A stretch of DNA of 9,162 bases, from the NCBI GenBank assembly GCA_023391175.1, contig JAEWBL010000453.1:1-9162 (forward strand), read 5' to 3'. Of this stretch, positions 4,912 to 9,162 are shown one piece after another. Within the stretch, counting starts at the first letter, position 1, and every line of letters begins with the position of its first letter. Below the pieces are notes generated by a model. The model saw nothing but the letters and a program-made list of their open reading frames with translations. It ran no database searches and was not told the DNA's origin. The stretch comes from Pseudomonadota bacterium (GTDB taxonomy: Bacteria > Pseudomonadota > Alphaproteobacteria > Rhizobiales > Xanthobacteraceae). The position numbers and the translations under genes were made by a program.

Positions 4912-5583
4912 TCACCTCGTGACGACGATGGCGGGCTGGCGGTTCAGCCAGGCGCGGCGCTGGGCGCCGGGGCGATTGCGGGAGGCCTGCGGCGACTTCA
5001 TGCCGGTGCGCGAGGCCCATGCGTCGATGTCGCCGAACAAGGGGGAGCGGAAGCCGAAGCGGATTCGGGCGACATTGCCGAAGCGCTTGGATGCCAGCGC
5101 CGCCACGGCCTCATAGACGCCGTCCGGCGCCTGCCGGGACAGCCCGCGCTCGATCTTGCGCGCGTAAGGCTGGGTGTTCACGAACACATATTCGGAGGCC
5201 TCAGGGACAGGCCCCTCGGCGTCCACGGCCGTGCCGTCGGCGATGAGTACATGGGAGCGCTGGTAGCGCCCGCTGCGCGCCGGCGAATGGGCCTGCAAGG
5301 TCCGGTCGATCCAAGCGAGCAGGTCGGTCACCAGCTCGAAGCGGAAGACGATGACGCCGGTGTCGGGGTTGACGCTTTCCAGCGGCGCGCCCTCGCGGCC
5401 GTCGACGAAGGTGGTATGCCCGGGCACGCCGCCCGACGCCTGTCGGTTCACCTCCTGCGCCTCAGCCAGCGCATCCCGCGCATAGGCGGCGATGCGGCGG
5501 GAGCGCTCCTTCGGATCCAGCGTCGGGCACAGGCGCAGCATTACGTCCCGGTTGATGGGCGTGATCCGGGAGCGGATGGCCAT
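4912..5583 (-). CDS. HK97 gp10-like neck or tail-completion protein (candidate)
   Basis: 223 aa from ATG at 5583-5581; the start overlaps the preceding stop as TGATG. No close match is recalled for the whole chain. The stretch EYVFVNTQPYARKIERGLSR (131-150), followed by APDGVYEAV, is like the part of gp10-family proteins that reads Y-ARxIExG with a Pro-rich turn. The N-terminal third has long helices (ERSRRIAAYARDALAEAQEV) and residues 73-97 read as strand and helix. The C-terminus is basic and Arg-rich (SRNRPGAQRRAWLNRQ). It lies between head-closure and terminator genes, where HK97-like phages carry gp10. It is longer than the usual 130-150 aa. Alternative: an unrelated neck protein. Confidence 0.55.
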   Translation of the reverse strand: MAIRSRITPINRDVMLRLCPTLDPKERSRRIAAYARDALAEAQEVNRQASGGVPGHTTFVDGREGAPLESVNPDTGVIVFRFELVTDLLAWIDRTLQAHSPARSGRYQRSHVLIADGTAVDAEGPVPEASEYVFVNTQPYARKIERGLSRQAPDGVYEAVAALASKRFGNVARIRFGFRSPLFGDIDAWASRTGMKSPQASRNRPGAQRRAWLNRQPAIVVTR

Positions 5584-5939
5584 CAGCCGCGCACCACCAT
5601 GTCGAAGCGGACCACCACGCCATTCACCACCTGCGGCGGCGCCGAGATGATGCTGCGCTCGCGCCCGTCGATGACGATGGCGTCGCCATTGCGGGGCCAG
5701 CCCTGCGGGCCGGGCCAGCCGGCGGCAAGGATCTGGCTGGGCGAAAGGATGACCCGGGTGTCGCCCTGCTCGATGCCGCCCACCAGCTCTTCCACCCGAT
5801 AGTCCTGGGCGCGGACGCGCACCGGCACGTCGATGGGCGCGCGGGCGGAACCGCTGCCGGTCCAGCGGCGCAGCACGGCATCCTGCCCGCCGGCGGCGAG
5901 GTGACGGTCGAGGGCGGAGATGGCCTGTTCCGGCGTCAT
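5583..5939 (-). CDS. Head-closure (stopper) protein candidate, HK97 gp7 / SPP1 gp16-like
   Basis: 118 aa. Start ATG at 5939-5937 lies in the ATGA overlap with the connector gene and is thus translationally coupled; no separate Shine-Dalgarno is evident. A short N-terminal helix (TPEQAISALDRHLAAGG) is followed by DAVLRRW, DVPVRVRAQD, then VEELVGGIEQGDTRVILSPS (49-68), and NGDAIVIDGRERSIISA (84-100), a beta-barrel style with a final strand VVVRFDMVVRG. This strand pattern and the ELVGGI-QGD-RVILSP stretch are typical of small head-closure proteins that sit between connector and tail completion genes. The family is inferred from pattern and order. Confidence 0.62.
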   Translation of the reverse strand: MTPEQAISALDRHLAAGGQDAVLRRWTGSGSARAPIDVPVRVRAQDYRVEELVGGIEQGDTRVILSPSQILAAGWPGPQGWPRNGDAIVIDGRERSIISAPPQVVNGVVVRFDMVVRG

Positions 5940-6580
5940 GCGAAGGCGACCGGGACGCGGTAATTGTCGAGAAGGTCGGAGACATCTGGCGTGATGGCGC
6001 CGTCGGCGCCCGTGGAGACCCAATAGGTGGCGGAATAGACGCCGGGCGTCTCCTCCTGCCGCAGCAGAGGGTCGCGCTGGCGCATGAACCAGCGGGATTT
6101 CACCATGCGGATCACGGCGTCCTGCAGGTCCGCCGGGATCGGGGCATAGCCGGCGGTGTACTGGACCGCGATGGGCAAGGCCGGCCACTTGCGGGGCCAG
6201 CCGTTGCCATCGAGCCGGGTCAGATGGCCCGCGCGGGCATCGAGGCGGTAATCGTCCGGGTTGGCAAGGGCCACGCCGTTTTCGGTAACGGAGCCGATCG
6301 CGATCACAGGCCAGCGGGAGAGTTGCAGGGGCGCAACGCCGCCCGGCAGCACCCAGGGGAAGCCGTCGCGCGCCGGCCAGAATTCGTCCTTCACCACCTC
6401 CGACACGAGCGTGCGGTTGCAATATTGCGCCGCAGCCGCGCTGGCGCGCGCGATGACCTTGTTGAGCCATGCATCATCGCCGGTGCCCGACAGGCCAAGC
6501 TCGGCCTTGACGTCGGCCAGCTCGACGAGGTCCGCGCTGCCGGCCGGCGTGACGATGGTGGTGATGATGTCGGCCGCCAC
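5936..6580 (-). CDS. Head-tail connector protein (HK97 gp6 / phiE125 gp8-like)
   Basis: 214 aa from GTG at 6580-6578, 3 nt after the stop of the preceding gene, with only a weak AAGG upstream. The N-terminal helices carry VELADVKAELGL (19-30), DDAWLNKVIARASAAA (35-50) and YCNRTLV (53-59), the hallmark L-x-DVK-x-x-L then helix then a Y/C-x-R of gp6-like connectors. QYTAGYAPIPADLQDAVIRM (140-159) is another usual stretch, with a C-terminal helix region. Such proteins form a ring of about 12-13 units under the portal. The gene is followed by the head-closure gene in ATGA overlap. Confidence 0.85.
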   Translation of the reverse strand: MAADIITTIVTPAGSADLVELADVKAELGLSGTGDDAWLNKVIARASAAAAQYCNRTLVSEVVKDEFWPARDGFPWVLPGGVAPLQLSRWPVIAIGSVTENGVALANPDDYRLDARAGHLTRLDGNGWPRKWPALPIAVQYTAGYAPIPADLQDAVIRMVKSRWFMRQRDPLLRQEETPGVYSATYWVSTGADGAITPDVSDLLDNYRVPVAFA

Positions 6581-6583
6581 GAC

Positions 6584-6928
6584 TCAGACCTTGCTGACAA
6601 GCATGAAAGTGCGGTCGGCGGCCTGGTTCACCGGCAGGGCGGCGGTGCCGGAGCGCAGCTTGAACGCGATGATGCCGATGAAGATGGCTGGATCGAGCGC
6701 CATGTACTGGCCGGCGGTGACCACTGCCGAGACCTCTGCCGACATGTCCTGCAGCGGATAGAAGTTGTTGCCGTCGACGCTCACGAGGAAGGTGAGCGCC
6801 GCGGCGGTCCAAGCGGCGGGCAGAATGATGCCGACCGGCACCAGCGGCGCCACGTTGATGACATCGCTCTGGCTGTTGCCGCTGGGGATCGTTGCGGCGG
6901 CGGTCTGAAGATTGATGGCGCGGGCCAC
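6584..6928 (-). CDS. Small virion-associated protein of unknown function
   Basis: 114 aa from GTG at 6928-6926, preceded by GGAGG 5 nt upstream (in CCGGAGGCTGCC). The chain has no membrane segment. It starts ARAINLQTAAATIPSGNSQS and is then rich in small beta-strand residues: LTFLVSVDGNNFYPLQDMS (45-63), QYMALDP (74-80) and RTFMLVSK at the end. The pattern of short strands with a YPL turn suggests a small beta-sandwich. It lies between the concanavalin-like gene and the connector gene, so it may decorate the capsid or neck. No family is recognised. Confidence 0.7.
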   Translation of the reverse strand: MARAINLQTAAATIPSGNSQSDVINVAPLVPVGIILPAAWTAAALTFLVSVDGNNFYPLQDMSAEVSAVVTAGQYMALDPAIFIGIIAFKLRSGTAALPVNQAADRTFMLVSKV

Positions 6929-6949
6929 GGCAGCCTCCGGAAGGAAATG

Positions 6950-6973
6950 CGCCCGCCGGGATGCCGGCGGGCG
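6950..6973 (-). repeat. Intercistronic stem-loop (10-bp stem)
   Basis: CGCCCGCCGG (6950-6959) and CCGGCGGGCG (6964-6973) form a perfect 10-bp stem with a 4-nt loop, beginning 6 nt past the stop of the concanavalin-like gene and ending 14 nt before the GGAGG of the next gene. No T-run follows, so it is more likely an mRNA stabiliser or partial attenuator than a full terminator. Confidence 0.6.
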
Positions 6974-6979
6974 TCAGGA

Positions 6980-7723
6980 TCAGCGGTTCTGCCAGGCCCG
7001 GACGTAATCGGTGACGATGCTGCCGACGCCGGTGCCGGAGGGCTTGTAGACGCCGTTGTAGGGCTGGAGCACCGCGAGGGTGCCGGTGGCCGCGAAGTTG
7101 ACGGCGTTCTCGGCCGATACCTGCTTGCCGTTCACATAGAACCGGATGTTGGTCACATCCGAAGCATCGATGCGCAGGATGGCCCAGTCCGCCGTGGTCA
7201 GCGTCACGCCCGTGGAGACGGAGGTGGGAGTGCTGCCGTCGAAGGCGCGGAAATAGAGCAGGCCCGAGCCGTTGGCCTGGAACTGCGCATAGCAGGTGTT
7301 GTTGTCCGGACCGTCGATCCAGTCGGAGCAGAGGCCGGCGACGGCCTGCACGCCGGCGACGCTGGGCAGCACCGACAGGCGGATACGCGTCTCGAAGACG
7401 AGGCCCTTGGTGATGTCGAGGGCCTTCTGGTCGCCCCAGTAGAGCACCGCGTCCTGCTTTTCGGAGGTGGCGGTGAGCGCACAGGCCACCTGGCCGCCGA
7501 CGCCCGAGGCCACGCCGGCGACGGTGGGCGGGGCGGCACCGACGATCTTCTTGACCCAGTCCATGCCGCTCTCGGCGGAGCCGGCGGCCGGCACCACGAG
7601 ACGGCCCGCGCCGAGGAAGTCGTCATTGTAGACCAGTGGCGCGAGGCGGCCCGTGGTCTCGAAGGTGGCGTCATCCGAATAGGTCAGGATGCGGCCGGGG
7701 CCGTATTTGCTCTTGGTACCCAT
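6980..7723 (-). CDS. Concanavalin A/LamG-like fold capsid-module protein
   Basis: 247 aa from ATG at 7723-7721, AAGGAGA about 5 nt upstream. Residues 1-30 form a leader (GTKSKYGPGRILTYSDDATF); the rest looks like a jelly-roll: DDFLGAGRLVV (34-44), then KGLVFETRIRLSVLP, TCYAQFQANGSGLLYFRAF, and WAILRIDASDVTNIRFYVNG, a very typical LamG edge with the turn VNG, ending DYVRAWQNR. The family binds sugars or proteins. In phages such proteins often decorate the capsid or serve as fibres. It lies between the 163-aa gene and the 114-aa gene, two places after the capsid. Fold inferred by pattern; ligand unknown. Confidence 0.7.
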   Translation of the reverse strand: MGTKSKYGPGRILTYSDDATFETTGRLAPLVYNDDFLGAGRLVVPAAGSAESGMDWVKKIVGAAPPTVAGVASGVGGQVACALTATSEKQDAVLYWGDQKALDITKGLVFETRIRLSVLPSVAGVQAVAGLCSDWIDGPDNNTCYAQFQANGSGLLYFRAFDGSTPTSVSTGVTLTTADWAILRIDASDVTNIRFYVNGKQVSAENAVNFAATGTLAVLQPYNGVYKPSGTGVGSIVTDYVRAWQNR

Positions 7724-7737
7724 GGGGGTCTCCTTGC

Positions 7738-7767
7738 CGGCCGTACTTGCGGCCGTCTTTCAGACGG
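7738..7767 (-). repeat. Overlapping, mutually exclusive stem-loops before the concanavalin-like gene
   Basis: CGGCCG (7738-7743) pairs with CGGCCG (7750-7755), loop TACTTG; CCGTCT (7753-7758) pairs with AGACGG (7762-7767), loop TTC. They share 7753-7755. The first lies 3 nt ahead of the ribosome-binding site at 7734-7728 in the minus direction. The whole 103-bp gap (7724-7826) contains nothing else except a 5-bp stem near 7812-7822. Confidence 0.45.
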
Positions 7768-7826
7768 TTCGGAGAGAAGAGATGCGGGCCGGCGGTCGTG
7801 GGAGGACTTGGCCAGCCCGCTGGGGA

Positions 7827-8318
7827 TCAGTCGACGAGGGCCGAGGGCGGGGTCGCCTGCTGGTAGCGGCCGGGCACGACGATGATCTGCGCCGAGGTGA
7901 TGTTCGCGGCGTTGGACGCGCCGGTGACCACGGCGAGGCAATCGAAGCCGTTGGCGACGTCCAGCACCGCCTCGGGCACGATCTCGAAGATGACGATCTT
8001 CTTCTTCACGCCGGCGTCGGTGGTGTAGGAGGCCGCCGCCGTGCGGGCGACGAGGGCATCGCTGGCCGCCACGTCCAGATTGGACCAGATGGGCATGACG
8101 TTGCCGACAGCCTTGGCGTTGGCGCCGCCGACGCTGGTCGCCTGCGAGAGCGACAGCGCGATGGTTGCCGCGTTGCCCTGGGTGATGTGCGCGACAACGT
8201 AGGCCTTGTGGGCATTCTTGAGCGAGACGTAGCTGCCGGTGCGGCCGGCCGCGGCGGCGGCGGGCTCGAGCGCGGAGATGGGCTTCGCCTGGGCGGGGAG
8301 AGAAAACTGACGAGCCAT
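7827..8318 (-). CDS. Virion-type structural protein of unknown function
   Basis: 163 aa from ATG at 8318-8316, with AGGAAAGG 9 nt upstream; an in-frame ATG at 8351 would put that site inside the gene and is rejected. Ala-rich, mostly beta: YVSLKNAHKAYVVAHITQGN (29-48) and TIALSLSQAT, followed by MPIWSNLDVAASDALVART (76-94), KKKIVIFEIVPEAVLDVANG (106-125), then a C-terminal TGASNAANITSAQIIVVPGR, ending ATPPSALVD. This arrangement is known from proteins directly after the capsid gene in alphaproteobacterial phages. It may be a decoration or capsid-associated protein. It sits right after the capsid, behind a stem-loop at 8382-8407. Confidence 0.7.
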   Translation of the reverse strand: MARQFSLPAQAKPISALEPAAAAAGRTGSYVSLKNAHKAYVVAHITQGNAATIALSLSQATSVGGANAKAVGNVMPIWSNLDVAASDALVARTAAASYTTDAGVKKKIVIFEIVPEAVLDVANGFDCLAVVTGASNAANITSAQIIVVPGRYQQATPPSALVD

Positions 8319-8381
8319 GGTGAGTGGCCTTTCCTGTGAAAGATGGGCCACACCAGCGGCCCGGTGGAAATGGGGCGGGGA

Positions 8382-8407
8382 CCGGACGCGGCGGGAGCCG
8401 CGCCCGG
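8382..8407 (-). repeat. Stem-loop after the major capsid gene (11-bp stem)
   Basis: On the minus strand, CCGGGCGCGGC (8407-8397) pairs with GCCGCGTCCGG (8392-8382) around TCCC. Ten pairs are Watson-Crick and one is G-U; on the plus strand that pair would be A.C, so the structure suits minus-strand RNA. It begins 7 nt after the capsid stop. No T-run follows. May limit read-through so that capsid exceeds downstream products. Confidence 0.65.
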
Positions 8408-8414
8408 ATTACCC

Positions 8415-9162
8415 TCAGCGGGGGGCGAGGGTGACGAAGGGCGACTGGGTGTTGGCGCCCTTGTAGGGGGTGAGCGGGGCGTGCCAGATCGGCTCGCCGT
8501 CGACGCGGTAGCTGATCTTGAAGACCATCTCGTCGGTGAGGAAGGCGACGTGCATGGAGGAAGCCGCCTGCACACCGCCCTTGTCGGCCAGCACATACTG
8601 GGACATGTCGACGAGCGAGATGTCGCCCTCGGTGCCGAGGGTCTCGGCATATTCCACCGGGATGACCGGGCGACCGAAGAGCATGCCGTAGGGGTTGCCG
8701 GAGATGCCGTTCGGCGGCAGGTAGACCGGCACGCCGGCGGTGCCGATGACCTGCGACAGGCTGTAGAGCTGGGGCTCCACGTCCTGGTTGATGTACCAGA
8801 CCGCGTTCGACCGCGACCGCCCCCAAAGGCGCGACCACATGTTGAGGATGTTCTCGTAGACGATGGTCTTCGCCGCCTGCCCGGTCTCCTTGGCCACGGT
8901 CACCTTGGCCGGAGCGTTCAGGAAGCCGAGGGGCATGCCAGCGCCGGAGCCGCGATAGACGGAGTCCTCCGTCATGAAGGCGATTTCCTCCGAGAAGGCC
9001 TGCATGGCGATGGTGGAGAGCACCGCCGCATCGCGCAGCATCTCGTCGGTGACGTACATGCTCGACATGAGCTTTTTGAGGTCGAGCTCGATCAGCCGGA
9101 ACTTGGGCTTGGTGGGGGTGACGGAGGTGCCCTCACCCACCCAGTAGGACTGCACGCCGCCC
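8415..9162 (-). CDS. Major capsid protein, HK97 fold (partial, N-terminus beyond the right edge)
   Basis: The last 248 residues are visible; the frame is open to the window edge (the GTG at 9155 is internal). Clear family features in order: GGVQSYWVGEG and TPTKPKFRLIELDLKKL, a typical start of the P-domain; VTDEMLRDAAVLSTIAMQAF and IAFMTEDSVYRGSGAGMPLG, the helix and the GxG-PxG turn; then YENILNMWSRLWG, NAVWYINQDVEPQLYSL, the strand GMLFGRPVIPVEYAETLGTEGDISLVDMSQYVLADKGG (shown in parts), and the terminal DEMVFKISYRVDGEPIWHAP. It forms the head shell. Expected neighbours upstream are portal and protease. The stop TGA is at 8417-8415. Confidence 0.92.
   Translation of the reverse strand, partial: GGVQSYWVGEGTSVTPTKPKFRLIELDLKKLMSSMYVTDEMLRDAAVLSTIAMQAFSEEIAFMTEDSVYRGSGAGMPLGFLNAPAKVTVAKETGQAAKTIVYENILNMWSRLWGRSRSNAVWYINQDVEPQLYSLSQVIGTAGVPVYLPPNGISGNPYGMLFGRPVIPVEYAETLGTEGDISLVDMSQYVLADKGGVQAASSMHVAFLTDEMVFKISYRVDGEPIWHAPLTPYKGANTQSPFVTLAPR

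Larger units (their letters stand above)
1..9162. mobile_element. Segment of a siphovirus-type prophage or phage genome
   Basis: Seen: an uninterrupted minus-strand series of capsid, connector, head-closure, tail-completion, terminator, tail tube and frameshifted chaperone genes, followed by phage-type regulators (Bro-N antirepressor, RHH protein, S24-like protein). The order is the standard siphovirus morphogenesis order. Portal, protease and terminase would lie beyond the right edge. No integrase, att site or host gene is visible, so the boundaries are not here and an extrachromosomal phage cannot be excluded. Confidence 0.85.

Noticed and set aside
6224..7885. Plus-strand open frame of 553 codons across the connector to concanavalin-like genes
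   Set aside because: It spans several real minus-strand genes and their gaps and has shadow-like composition (H, G, D, R repeats).

Overview
The window is a GC-rich segment of a tailed-phage genome, most likely a prophage. The GC-rich codon use and the style of the structural and regulatory proteins (HK97-fold capsid, gp6-like connector, DUF4128-type terminator, Bro-N antirepressor, ribbon-helix-helix regulator) suggest an alphaproteobacterial host, possibly Hyphomicrobiales. The host assignment is inference.

Right-hand three quarters (about 2133-9162, all minus strand): an ordered siphovirus-type head, neck and tail module, read from the right. It begins with the C-terminal part of an HK97-fold major capsid protein (runs off the right edge). 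Next come a 163-aa virion-type protein, a 247-aa concanavalin-like protein and a 114-aa unknown. The neck series follows: gp6-like connector, 118-aa head-closure candidate, 223-aa gp10-like candidate and 141-aa terminator (DUF4128-like). Then come a large tail tube protein and a tail assembly chaperone. The neck genes are tightly coupled (ATGA and TGATG overlaps, and a TTG start whose Shine-Dalgarno overlaps the previous stop). The three genes after the capsid gene are separated by gaps holding stem-loops. The chaperone has a textbook -1 frameshift site, GGGAAAC followed at once by TGA and then a stem-loop. Shifting opens a further 111 codons, giving a lambda G/GT-like pair.

Left quarter (1-2132): a tape-measure gene is expected straight after the chaperone but is absent. 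An accessory, regulatory segment of mixed orientation occupies the place. It holds a ~340-bp array of consecutive stem-loops (1748-2090), an AT-richer gene for a small membrane protein (+), a 50-aa ribbon-helix-helix regulator (+), a divergent minus-strand protein with an S24/LexA-like fold but no catalytic Ser or Lys, and a Bro-N antirepressor that runs off the left edge. The two divergent regulators share an intergenic region with a 44-bp symmetric operator of four TGTAG boxes. One arm fills the spacer of a good minus-strand promoter. A short ORF and a branched inverted repeat lie directly ahead of the antirepressor.

Most unusual points: (i) a series of stem-loops, all in the same orientation, whose stems differ and are each self-complementary but whose 7-nt loops share the pattern NNAYTRY; (ii) the frameshift cassette; (iii) the RHH/S24-like divergent switch; (iv) the putative leader ORF before the antirepressor.
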